This document shows positions 8,640 to 16,270 of a stretch of 64,000 bases of DNA, in pieces. The notes below the pieces were generated by a model, which did no database searches, was not told the origin of the DNA, and was given only the letters and a program-made list of their open reading frames with translations. Position 1 is the stretch's first letter; every line of letters starts with the position of its first letter. The position numbers were made by a program, and so were the translations under genes. This stretch comes from Psychromonas ossibalaenae ATCC BAA-1528 (GTDB lineage Bacteria; Pseudomonadota; Gammaproteobacteria; Enterobacterales; Psychromonadaceae): the NCBI RefSeq assembly GCF_000381745.1, contig NZ_KB906992.1, forward strand, positions 1-64,000, in the 5' to 3' direction.

Positions 8640-9140
8640 TTATGCCGAAGCCATTGCCTGTTCTAATACATCAACAGGTTTTTGATCCGGTGTATTCTGA
8701 ATGGTGCAGGTCACGCCCAGTTTGACCATACGCTCAAAGGCATTAAGGTCATTTTCATCTACTGATACCGTTTTAGTGATCTGCTTTTTACCTTCATGGA
8801 AGTGCATATTGCCGACGTTACAATGGGTAATCGGCACGCCGCCTTCCACCAGCTTAGCGACATCTTCCGGGCTGTTACATAAGATGAAAATCTTCTGTTT
8901 AGCAGAGGCTTTGCTGATCACGTCAATGGTTTTCTGTAGTGAGAAAAACCGCACGGCATATTCGCCGCCGGCAGAGGCTTTCATTCCCGCCTGCATAAAT
9001 GCCGCGTTAGGCCCTTCCGCCGCCGCATCATTTGCTACCAGAATAAGATTCGCTTCTGTCTGCTTACCCCAGGTGATACGGATTTGTCCATGTAATAGAC
9101 GCTCATCAATACGAGTCCAAACAATATTAGGTGCTGTCAT
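8640..9140 (-). CDS. agaV: PTS mannose-family IIB component (AgaV-like)
   Basis: Soluble phosphotransfer protein of 166 residues; active-site His17 in RIDERLLHGQIRITWGK. Later blocks NLILVANDAAAEG and GNMHFHEGKKQITKTVSVD fit the IIB Sor family, and the GNMHFHEGKKQI form occurs in GalNAc-type IIB proteins. First PTS gene of the cluster, downstream of agaS. Confidence 0.92.
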   Translation of the reverse strand: MTAPNIVWTRIDERLLHGQIRITWGKQTEANLILVANDAAAEGPNAAFMQAGMKASAGGEYAVRFFSLQKTIDVISKASAKQKIFILCNSPEDVAKLVEGGVPITHCNVGNMHFHEGKKQITKTVSVDENDLNAFERMVKLGVTCTIQNTPDQKPVDVLEQAMASA

Positions 9141-9172
9141 AGTAGTTCTACCTATCGGTTATTATTTAATGA

Positions 9173-10336
9173 TTAACAATTAAAAGGGTGAATAGTCACG
9201 CCTTGTACAACTCGGTTAACTTCGCCGCTCGGACAAGGATTATCGGGTGAATTTTTCAGTGATACTGCGCGATGAAATGCATATATCTGAGCGAAAAACA
9301 TATAAGGAAATAATAACTCAGTATCAGAAACGCTTCTCATGTCGGGAATATATATATGATCTCCGTCCGTTACTGCCTGGTCAGACTGAGCTGTAATGGC
9401 GATAACTTTAGCCGCACTCTGATCCTTGCGCAGTTCTTTTAACAGATCCAGATCGTACTTGCGTGTGTAAGCGTCGTTAGAAATAAATACAACGATTAAT
9501 GTTTTATTATTAACAATGGATTTCGGACCGTGACGGAAACCTAAAGGAGAATCAAAACAGGCAACCACTTCACCTGCGGTTAATTCTAATAGTTTTAACG
9601 CACACTCCTGCGCCAGACCTTGTAAGCCGCCGCTTCCCAGATAGATAACACGCTCATAGTCACTGGCAGCGATATCCGCAATACTGCTGTTAACCTGCTG
9701 AATCAGCGCATCTGAAACACTGCTGAACAGGTTAACTTTTTCTGCACAATCTGTTTGCCCGGATAAAACCGAAATAGCCGCCACCATCATTGAAGAAAAA
9801 CTTGATGTCATTGCAAATGATTTATCATTGGTTTCTTCAGGCATTAATAATGCTAATGCTTTACTGTTATTCACACTGCTTTTATAAAGCTGACCTTCGT
9901 TATTACAGGTTAAAAACAGGTGATAACAATTACTCAGACACTGGTCTGCAAGCTCAACAGCAGCCACACTTTCCGGGCTGTTGCCTGAACGGGCAAAGGA
10001 GACCAGCAGCGTCGGCAGATCTTCAGCAAAATACTGATCCGGATTAGAAACGATATCGGTCGATGCAATCGCTTCAACTCGACGGCCGCTGTCTTTTGCT
10101 AATGACGGTGCCAGCGCCTGTCCGGCAAATGCCGAAGTACCGGCTCCTGTCATTACTATGCGTAGATCTTTATGGGCAAATACCTTGTCCATAAAAGGTC
10201 CAATCTCGGCTTGTCTATTTGCAACAATTGCCTGCGTTTTTTTCCAGCATGACGGCTGCTGTTCAATCTCTTTCGCAGTCCAGAATGCCTTTAAATTGTC
10301 TAACTCTTTTTCTGAATAACCTAAATACTGATTCAT
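9173..10336 (-). CDS. agaS: Galactosamine-6-phosphate deaminase/isomerase AgaS
   Basis: Two-SIS-domain enzyme of 387 residues; in E. coli AgaS converts galactosamine 6-phosphate to tagatose 6-phosphate and ammonia. Strong family blocks: VMTGAGTSAFAGQALAP, SFARSGNSPESVAAVELADQ, CYHLFLTCNNEGQLY, YLGSGGLQGLAQECALKLLELTAGE, DSPLGFRHGPKSIV, and the C-terminal GEVNRVVQGVTIHPF. It lies 9 bp downstream of agaZ. Its presence, rather than NagB, argues that the imported amino sugar is a galactosamine, hence chondroitin/dermatan type. Confidence 0.94.
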   Translation of the reverse strand: MNQYLGYSEKELDNLKAFWTAKEIEQQPSCWKKTQAIVANRQAEIGPFMDKVFAHKDLRIVMTGAGTSAFAGQALAPSLAKDSGRRVEAIASTDIVSNPDQYFAEDLPTLLVSFARSGNSPESVAAVELADQCLSNCYHLFLTCNNEGQLYKSSVNNSKALALLMPEETNDKSFAMTSSFSSMMVAAISVLSGQTDCAEKVNLFSSVSDALIQQVNSSIADIAASDYERVIYLGSGGLQGLAQECALKLLELTAGEVVACFDSPLGFRHGPKSIVNNKTLIVVFISNDAYTRKYDLDLLKELRKDQSAAKVIAITAQSDQAVTDGDHIYIPDMRSVSDTELLFPYMFFAQIYAFHRAVSLKNSPDNPCPSGEVNRVVQGVTIHPFNC

Positions 10337-10345
10337 AATCTTCTT

Positions 10346-11632
10346 TTAACCTTTACTTTGCTGACATGCGCTTGCGTAACTGCGTAATACTTCTTGAATG
10401 CTGTCTAATACCAGAGACTTCGGATCTGCCTGTACATCTCCTTCCCGAACACCTTTAAACTGGATAGGTAAATATTGGTTTAATAACGGCAGAGAGATAC
10501 CGGTACGGGATAAGTTAGTGAACAGCTTGTCCTGTGCATTCTGGATAGACTGCTCAGGCCAGTAATAGCGAATACGATCACTAAAACTGTAGCTGCGTGC
10601 AAAACGCTGTTGAGATTCTGTTCCCTGGTAGTATTTTTCCCAGTAACCAGGCGCGGCGCACATCTGCTCTTCAATGATTTCTTTAAAGTTTGAACAGTGT
10701 GCTTTGGCAATAATCTGCTCTTCTACATCAGCGAGGTTATAAAGTGCTTCACGCATAGCAAACGTTAACGCCGGTCCGACTTTTAAAATGGCAAAATGCC
10801 CTTCAACTAACGCTTTATAAGCACTGTCTGTCTGGTAGTCTGTTGAGTGAGCTTCAAAAATCAGATTATCGTAATCATTAACAACGGCACTGAGTTTTTG
10901 AGCTTTTTCAGGTTTGAAATCAATAATACCGGTATGATCAAATTCCACACCCGGCTGCACAACTAAACCGATAACACGAGGCCAGCAGTCACTGACACCG
11001 GCTTTCTCAAAAGCCTGCTTATGGCAGTTAATGGTTTTGTGAGCAGCTTCAGGAGATGTGACTTCAAGCTCTTCAAGCTCTTCAGCCGCACCGCCTGGAA
11101 CTGGTACTTCAGTACCGATAACATAAACAAGGTCGCTGCTGCCGAATGCTTTAACTGCCGTTTTTTCTGCAATATCAGCTAAACGCGCGGCACGCTGTGC
11201 AACGATTTCGTCTGAAAGAGGAACGGGATCACCAGCACAAGACATACTGCAGTCGAGGTGAATCTTGGTAAATCCAGCTTCAACATAAGCGGCGATAAGA
11301 TCATCGGCATTATTCATCGCTTCTTCAGAAGGCAGGTTCTGCCAGCGGTTTGGACCGAGGTGATCGCCGCCTAAAATAAGATTTTCTGCTGGAAACTGTA
11401 CTGTTGCGGCAAGTTGTAAAACAAACTCTTTAAAGTCCACCGGTTTCATTCCAGTGTAACCGCCAAACTGATCTACCTGATTAGAGGTCGCTTCGATCAG
11501 TAATAGTGACTGGTCATTTAAAGCCTGCTTCAGCGCGGCTTCAATAACAAGGGGGTGGGCTGAGCAGACAGAATAAATACCATTCTTTTCGCCTGCTTTA
11601 TTGCTCTGTACTAATTTTTGAAGGGTGTTCAT
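10346..11632 (-). CDS. agaZ: Tagatose-1,6-bisphosphate aldolase non-catalytic subunit (AgaZ/KbaZ family)
   Basis: TIM-barrel protein of 428 residues of the GatZ/KbaZ family, needed for full activity and stability of the class II tagatose-bisphosphate aldolase KbaY/GatY. Seen: [70 protein letters not shown], and [10 protein letters not shown]. The catalytic partner (KbaY/AgaY) is not encoded in this window. It is the first enzyme gene after agaR. Confidence 0.92.
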   Translation of the reverse strand: MNTLQKLVQSNKAGEKNGIYSVCSAHPLVIEAALKQALNDQSLLLIEATSNQVDQFGGYTGMKPVDFKEFVLQLAATVQFPAENLILGGDHLGPNRWQNLPSEEAMNNADDLIAAYVEAGFTKIHLDCSMSCAGDPVPLSDEIVAQRAARLADIAEKTAVKAFGSSDLVYVIGTEVPVPGGAAEELEELEVTSPEAAHKTINCHKQAFEKAGVSDCWPRVIGLVVQPGVEFDHTGIIDFKPEKAQKLSAVVNDYDNLIFEAHSTDYQTDSAYKALVEGHFAILKVGPALTFAMREALYNLADVEEQIIAKAHCSNFKEIIEEQMCAAPGYWEKYYQGTESQQRFARSYSFSDRIRYYWPEQSIQNAQDKLFTNLSRTGISLPLLNQYLPIQFKGVREGDVQADPKSLVLDSIQEVLRSYASACQQSKG

Positions 11633-11681
11633 ATACTAACTCCACAGTAAACATTTACAATGCGGCAGTGGAGTTAGTTAA

Positions 11682-12455
11682 TCAGTCTTCTTCTACAATA
11701 ATAACTTCAACTTTCATCTCACGGAGACTTTGTAAATAGTCTTCCGGAATATTCGCGTCTGTTACTAAGATATCAATATTTCCGAACTCTCTAATCATGT
11801 GGCAGCTGCGTCGACCAAACTTTGTTGAATCGGTCACTGCAATAACCTGTTCAGAAACATCACACATTAACCGGTTAAGACTTGCTTCCTGCTCGTTATG
11901 TGTGGTGATACCTGCTCTCAAATCAAAACCGTCAACACCTAAAAAGACTTTATCAAAACGATAATTCTTCAGGCTGGCTTCAGCTTGTGAGCCGGAAAAA
12001 GAGAGTGCATTCTTACGAAGCACTCCGCCTGACATCAGCACATCTACACCAGGTGCCGATACCAACTCCATTGCTACATCCAGACCACTGGTCATTACCA
12101 CTACGTTTTCTAGTTTTTTCAAGCTAGAAGCGATTTCTCGTGTAGTCGTTCCAGAATCCAGAATAACTGTGTCACCATTGTTAATCAGTTTGGCAGCAGC
12201 CTGAGCAATAAAAGATTTAACACCCGCATTCTGGCGGCGTTTCTCTTGCACTGTCAGTTCTGCAATTACCCCTGAATTTGGAATTGCCGCACCATGAGAG
12301 CGAATCACATAGCCGTTCTTTTCCAGAAAACTCAGGTCACTGCGAATAGTGACACTCGATACATTAAATTTTTCGGCTAGGTCCTCAACACGCGCTTTAC
12401 CATTCTGGTTAACCATGTTGACGATTTCCATACGCCTTTCTATAGCACTTTTCAC
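11682..12455 (-). CDS. agaR: DeoR-family repressor AgaR
   Basis: Transcriptional regulator of 257 residues: an N-terminal DeoR helix-turn-helix (EDLAEKFNVSSVTIRSDLSFLEKNGYVIRSHGAA, about residues 20-56) and a C-terminal sugar-phosphate sensor domain with ILDSGTTTREIASSL and the DSTKFGRRS phosphosugar-binding block. By analogy with AgaR of E. coli it would repress the GalNAc genes and be relieved by an amino sugar phosphate. It is first in the leftward operon and its upstream region is shared with the divergent sulfatase gene, where repeated TTTCG motifs are candidate operators. Confidence 0.9.
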   Translation of the reverse strand: MKSAIERRMEIVNMVNQNGKARVEDLAEKFNVSSVTIRSDLSFLEKNGYVIRSHGAAIPNSGVIAELTVQEKRRQNAGVKSFIAQAAAKLINNGDTVILDSGTTTREIASSLKKLENVVVMTSGLDVAMELVSAPGVDVLMSGGVLRKNALSFSGSQAEASLKNYRFDKVFLGVDGFDLRAGITTHNEQEASLNRLMCDVSEQVIAVTDSTKFGRRSCHMIREFGNIDILVTDANIPEDYLQSLREMKVEVIIVEED

Positions 12456-12484
12456 TTCGTTTCCTTACAAACTCAATGAAACTG

Positions 12485-12500
12485 CTTTCGTTTAATTTCG
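12485..12500. promoter_or_regulatory. agaR: Candidate AgaR operator, TTTCG direct repeat
   Basis: CTTTCG (12485-12490) and ATTTCG (12495-12500) stand exactly 10 bp apart, 30 bp upstream of the agaR start. AgaR-type DeoR repressors bind tandem TTTCRTTT-like repeats, so the phasing and place are suggestive. No binding data; inference. Confidence 0.45.
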
Positions 12501-12549
12501 AATACAGCTTACACTTAAAAAATAAAGTAGCAATACGTAACTTTGAAAC

Positions 12550-12573
12550 TTTGATCGCTTTCACAATCTTTCG
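12550..12573. promoter_or_regulatory. CRP-like site overlapping a second TTTCA/TTTCG repeat
   Basis: TTTGA-TCGCTT-TCACA (12550-12565) matches 9 of 10 core positions of the CRP consensus TGTGA-N6-TCACA. Overlapping it, TTTCA (12559-12563) and TTTCG (12569-12573) repeat with the same 10-bp spacing as the pair near agaR. The arrangement suits catabolite activation with repressor competition. It lies about 95 bp upstream of agaR. Confidence 0.5.
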
Positions 12574-12636
12574 CTAAATCACGCTAAAACTTACGCATAC
12601 TTACACATTAGCTTGCATTATATCTTGATAAAGTCA

Positions 12637-12653
12637 TTTCACCTAATGTGAAA
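12637..12653. promoter_or_regulatory. Inverted repeat in the agaR-sulfatase intergenic region
   Basis: TTTCAC-CTAAT-GTGAAA is a perfect 6-bp inverted repeat with a 5-bp gap, near the middle of the divergent region. It contains the TTTCA word seen in the neighbouring direct repeats, so it may be another repressor site. Function unproven. Confidence 0.4.
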
Positions 12654-12728
12654 CAAAAATTTACACAAAAACTTTCGAAAAGACAAAAACACAAGAAAAC
12701 AACTTTCAATAAGCTTCATTACCTTTTT

Positions 12729-12744
12729 TGTGATCGATTACACA
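12729..12744. promoter_or_regulatory. CRP-like site upstream of the sulfatase gene
   Basis: TGTGA-TCGATT-ACACA (12729-12744) matches 9 of 10 core positions of the CRP consensus. It is centred about 145 bp before the sulfatase start. CTTTCG/CTTTCA words also occur nearby at 12672 and 12703, on its upstream side. Confidence 0.5.
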
Positions 12745-12880
12745 GCTATTTAATCTTCGATAACTTACGATACGCAACAATTCGGAAGCTAGTGAAGATA
12801 TTAAACCGTTGGGGAACGATAGAATTTCAAAACACTAGTCTTTCATTTAGTTTCTAATTTTTTCATTTATGGAGTTGAAC

Positions 12881-14443
12881 ATGTCAATAACCCGTCGCGA
12901 TATGCTGAAAGGAATGGCAGCCACCAGTGCATTTGCAGCTGCCTCTTTAACTGCCGGATGCTCTACATCTACAGCAGCCGGCAAAACCGGTGAAAATAGT
13001 GAAGCACCAGCCAAAAAACCTAACCTGTTAATTATCTTTCCCGATGAGATGCGTACCCAGGCATTAGGCTTTATGAATGAAGATCCATCCCTGACTCCGA
13101 ATATTAATAAATTTGCAGCACAGAGTGTGGTACTGAAACAAGCGGTTTCTAATTTCCCGTTATGCACGCCTTTTCGCGGTATGTTAATGACAGGTCAATA
13201 TCCTTACCGTAACGGTATTCAGGGTAACAGCCATACTGCAGACGCGGGACAATTCGGCGGCAAAGACTTTGGTATTGAACTGAAAAAAAATACCACTACC
13301 TGGTCTGATATCCTTAAAGAGCAGGGCTACAGCATGGGTTATATCGGCAAATGGCATCTTGATACGCCGGAAACACCTTTTGTACCCAGCTACAACAATC
13401 CAATGGAAGGACGTTTCTGGAACGACTGGACAGCACCCGACCGTCGCCATGGTTTTGACTTCTGGCATGCATACGGTACCTACGATCTGCACTTGAAACC
13501 TATCTACTGGACCAATGAAACACCACGAGATAAACCGCTGCAGATTGACCGCTGGAGTCCGGAGCACGAAGCAGATGTTGCGATTGATTATCTGCGTAAT
13601 ACCGACGGAAAATTCAGAGACAGTGACAAGCCGTTCACCTTAGTCGTTTCAATGAATCCGCCGCACTCACCGTATGATCAAGTACCGCAGAAGTACTTAG
13701 ACCGCTTTGAAGGTGAAACATCTGAAAGCCTGAATACACGCCCGAACGTGCAGTGGGACGTTGATTATCAAGAAGGTTACGGACCAAAATACTTTAAAGA
13801 GTATATGGCTATGGTCAACGGTGTTGATGAACAGTTCGGCCGGATTATTGACGAGCTGGACCGTTTAAATTTAAGCGAAGATACGCTGGTTGTTTTCTTC
13901 TCGGATCACGGCTGCAACATGGGCTCAAACGGCATGCCGACTAAGAATATTCACTATGAAGAGTCAATGCGTATTCCGATGATCTTCCGCTGGCCGGGTA
14001 AATTATCTGCTAAGCATGATGATCTTCTTTTCTCGGCACCGGATATATATCCAACCCTGTTTGGTTTAATGGGCATGTCCGACTTGATCCCGGATACCGT
14101 CGAAGGCGCTAATTTCGCACGAACCGTTCAAGGGTTAAGCGGCGATAAAGCACCAACATCACAACTGTATAGTTTCATGCCTTACGGCGCACAGTCATAC
14201 GGCCGCCGTGGTATCCGCACCGATCGCTATACGCTGTCGATTGACCGCAAAATAGGTAAACCACTGACCTACGTTTTACACGACAACCAGGTAGATCCCT
14301 ACCAGATGAAGAATATAGCAGAGCAGAATGAGAGGTTAATAAAGCAGCTCATTGAACAAGAACTGCTGCCGTGGCTTGAACATACCGGCGATCCATGGCG
14401 CCCGACTGAAGTACCTGAGCATGTATTAAATGCTTATACCTGA
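12881..14443 (+). CDS. Tat-exported sulfatase, probable glycosaminoglycan sulfatase
   Basis: Alkaline-phosphatase-superfamily sulfatase of 520 residues. The N-terminus has a twin-arginine motif (TRRDMLKG, residues 4-11), a hydrophobic stretch and Cys27 in LTAGC that could be lipidated. The formylglycine motif is C95-T-P-F-R99 followed by MLMTG, so a Cys-type enzyme needing a maturase. Metal-ligand regions: FPDEMR near 53-58 and FFSDHGCNMGSNG. Start ATG 12881 has GGAG 6 bases upstream; the in-frame ATG 12869 lacks a proper site. It is transcribed with the KdgM-like porin gene and opposite the aga/kdu operon, so the substrate is probably a sulfated uronate-hexosamine oligosaccharide. The sulfate position attacked cannot be told. 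Export should depend on Tat, whose tatC is broken in this window. Confidence 0.85.
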   Translation: MSITRRDMLKGMAATSAFAAASLTAGCSTSTAAGKTGENSEAPAKKPNLLIIFPDEMRTQALGFMNEDPSLTPNINKFAAQSVVLKQAVSNFPLCTPFRGMLMTGQYPYRNGIQGNSHTADAGQFGGKDFGIELKKNTTTWSDILKEQGYSMGYIGKWHLDTPETPFVPSYNNPMEGRFWNDWTAPDRRHGFDFWHAYGTYDLHLKPIYWTNETPRDKPLQIDRWSPEHEADVAIDYLRNTDGKFRDSDKPFTLVVSMNPPHSPYDQVPQKYLDRFEGETSESLNTRPNVQWDVDYQEGYGPKYFKEYMAMVNGVDEQFGRIIDELDRLNLSEDTLVVFFSDHGCNMGSNGMPTKNIHYEESMRIPMIFRWPGKLSAKHDDLLFSAPDIYPTLFGLMGMSDLIPDTVEGANFARTVQGLSGDKAPTSQLYSFMPYGAQSYGRRGIRTDRYTLSIDRKIGKPLTYVLHDNQVDPYQMKNIAEQNERLIKQLIEQELLPWLEHTGDPWRPTEVPEHVLNAYT

Positions 14444-14521
14444 TACACAGTTTGCACCACCACTTTAGCCGCTAGCGTGCGGCTAATTTAAATATAACTA
14501 AATAAAAAACTAAGGATTATT

Positions 14522-15250
14522 ATGAATACCATCACTAAAGTTGTTATCTCTTCAGCACTGCTGGCAGCAACGGGATACGCGGCAGCCAATGACTACAAAA
14601 CCACTATTGAGTACCGCCATGAATACCGTGACGGCGCGAATAAACATTCGGATCGTGTAAAAGCATTTATTGATACCGGCAACAATCTCGGTTTTGAGCT
14701 TGATGCACGTTATAACAATGACGGTGAAGATGAAATGTTTAATTCTATGACTATGAACGGTTCAGAGCTGTCAATTTTTTACTATAACAACCTCAGTGAA
14801 AATATAGTCGGCGTGTTCGGTGGATCTCTCGATTACAACCCTGACGGCCTGGTTTATGTACCTTATGCACGTTTGAACTACTCCTTTGATAACGGTTTCC
14901 GTGTACAGGGCCGTTATAAGTGGAAACTATGGGATTACAGCCAGGAAGGAACAGACGGAGAGTCTTACCATTCAAAAATCCAGCAGGTTGACGGCTGGTT
15001 TGGTTACAAAACAGGAAACTGGGACTTTGAATATGGCTTCGAATACTGGAAAGAGATGGAAGATAATGCCAAGCCTCAGTTTGACAACGGCTCAACAAAC
15101 TATCTGAATAATATTCGTTTCATGTATTCAATCAATACGACAGAGGGAACAACATGGCGTCCGTTTATAGAGATTGGTGATGTAAGTGTTAATAATTACA
15201 CAGATGAACGCCAGATACGCTACCGTGTTGGTATTAAATACACCTGGTAA
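14522..15250 (+). CDS. KdgM-family oligosaccharide-specific outer-membrane porin
   Basis: Outer-membrane beta-barrel of 242 residues with a signal peptide (MNTITKVVISSALLAATGYAAA). The mature start contains the KdgM-like TIEYRHEYRDG, alternating strands with aromatic girdles follow, and RPFIEIGDVSV...RQIRYRVGIKYTW ends in an aromatic residue as barrel proteins do. KdgM porins pass acidic oligosaccharides such as oligogalacturonates; here the neighbours suggest unsaturated glycosaminoglycan fragments. It lies 78 bp behind the sulfatase with an AAGGA ribosome-binding site and is followed by a strong terminator, so the two probably form an operon. Confidence 0.85.
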   Translation: MNTITKVVISSALLAATGYAAANDYKTTIEYRHEYRDGANKHSDRVKAFIDTGNNLGFELDARYNNDGEDEMFNSMTMNGSELSIFYYNNLSENIVGVFGGSLDYNPDGLVYVPYARLNYSFDNGFRVQGRYKWKLWDYSQEGTDGESYHSKIQQVDGWFGYKTGNWDFEYGFEYWKEMEDNAKPQFDNGSTNYLNNIRFMYSINTTEGTTWRPFIEIGDVSVNNYTDERQIRYRVGIKYTW

Positions 15251-15262
15251 GATGTAAAAGAT

Positions 15263-15303
15263 AAAAAAGCCCCGTTATGGTTTAACCATAACGGGGCTTT
15301 TTT
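15263..15303. terminator. Strong Rho-independent terminator after the KdgM-like porin
   Basis: An 18-bp perfect stem AAAAAAGCCCCGTTATGG / CCATAACGGGGCTTTTTT with loop TTTAA. It can work in both directions and separates the rightward porin from the leftward phosphatase gene. Confidence 0.93.
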
Positions 15304-15354
15304 CTGTCTTTAAAACAATACGCCGGCGGTTTGATACAACCGCCGGTTAAAAGG

Positions 15355-15975
15355 TTATGCTCTGCTGACAGCAGATTTACTTTCCCCATAAAAATGCGAT
15401 TTAATTTCGTGAACATCACCTTTTTTACCTAGTTTCACCTGCCAGATCTCACCATTATGAGCAATCTCCCGCGGATATTCAGGCAGCATATTCAGTAAAA
15501 TTGACTTAACCATGCGCAGGGTCACCGCATGGGTAATAATTAATATATGCTCATGTTTCTGCTCAAACATTTTATCGAAGAAAGGCTGCAGGCGATGTGC
15601 AATCATTTCATAAGACTCCCCTTCTCCCTCCGGCACCCACTTCCAGCGTAAACTTCTATCATGGCAGTAGTCAGGTTCGTCATCCAGCTGTGCATAAGTT
15701 TTACCGGCGTATTTTCCAAGATCCTGTTCAATAACCCGGGCATCTGTATCAGCAGTTAAAGCGAACAGTTTTTCAAAAGGTTCCGCTGTCTGCTTAGCAC
15801 GTATAAGAGGCGAACTGATAATATGATCTATCGGGTGAAACTGCTGCACTTCTTCAGCTATTTTGGCGGCATCCTTTCGGCCTTTTTCGGTTAGAGGGAA
15901 ATCTAATTGTGAAGCTAAAATATCAGAGAGGTTTGCTTCACTTTCAGCATGGCGCATAAAATAAAGAGTAGTCAT
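15355..15975 (-). CDS. Histidine phosphatase (phosphoglycerate mutase-like) family protein
   Basis: Protein of 206 residues with the branch-1 histidine phosphatase fold: catalytic RHAESEAN at the N-terminus, a second Arg in SSPLIRAKQTAEP, the acid region EQDLGKYAGKTY, and the second catalytic His in ILIITHAVTLRM. Such proteins dephosphorylate sugar phosphates, nucleotides or proteins; the substrate here is unknown. The frame extends to a TTG at 15978, but ATG 15975 with AAGG 9 bases upstream is preferred. Single gene, convergent with the porin across the terminator. Confidence 0.85.
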   Translation of the reverse strand: MTTLYFMRHAESEANLSDILASQLDFPLTEKGRKDAAKIAEEVQQFHPIDHIISSPLIRAKQTAEPFEKLFALTADTDARVIEQDLGKYAGKTYAQLDDEPDYCHDRSLRWKWVPEGEGESYEMIAHRLQPFFDKMFEQKHEHILIITHAVTLRMVKSILLNMLPEYPREIAHNGEIWQVKLGKKGDVHEIKSHFYGESKSAVSRA

Positions 15976-16187
15976 CAAATAACCTTATAAATCAATATTA
16001 AAACAAACAGAAAATAAAGATTAACAGCAATAAAAACACTGTTTCCTTTAATCAAAATAATGAGCTGAAATTATACAGGATAAGGACTTAAATAGCTTAA
16101 TTTGCGGGCTTGAGAAAGGTAAATTTTTAGAAAAAAATAGATTTAATAAACAGAGTTTTTTCGCAATCGGCTGAGTATATATCAGTT

Positions 16188-16223
16188 AAAAAAAACCTCC
16201 GGCAGAGCAGTTTCTACAGGAGG
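16188..16223 (-). terminator. Rho-independent terminator of glmS
   Basis: On the minus strand CCTCC and GTAGA pair with TCTGC (one G-U pair) and GGAGG around a T/C mismatch and loop AACTGC, followed by eight T. The rest of the 15976-16270 gap is AT-rich and shows no gene; it should hold the promoter of the histidine phosphatase. Confidence 0.8.
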
Positions 16224-16270
16224 CAGATAGGGGAAATAATTAACTTTTATTCAAAGAGTTAATTTAATTT

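Noticed and set aside
12648-12857. 69-codon reading frame in the agaR-sulfatase gap
   Set aside because: Lys/Thr-rich translation of AT-rich DNA, no ribosome-binding site, covers regulatory motifs.
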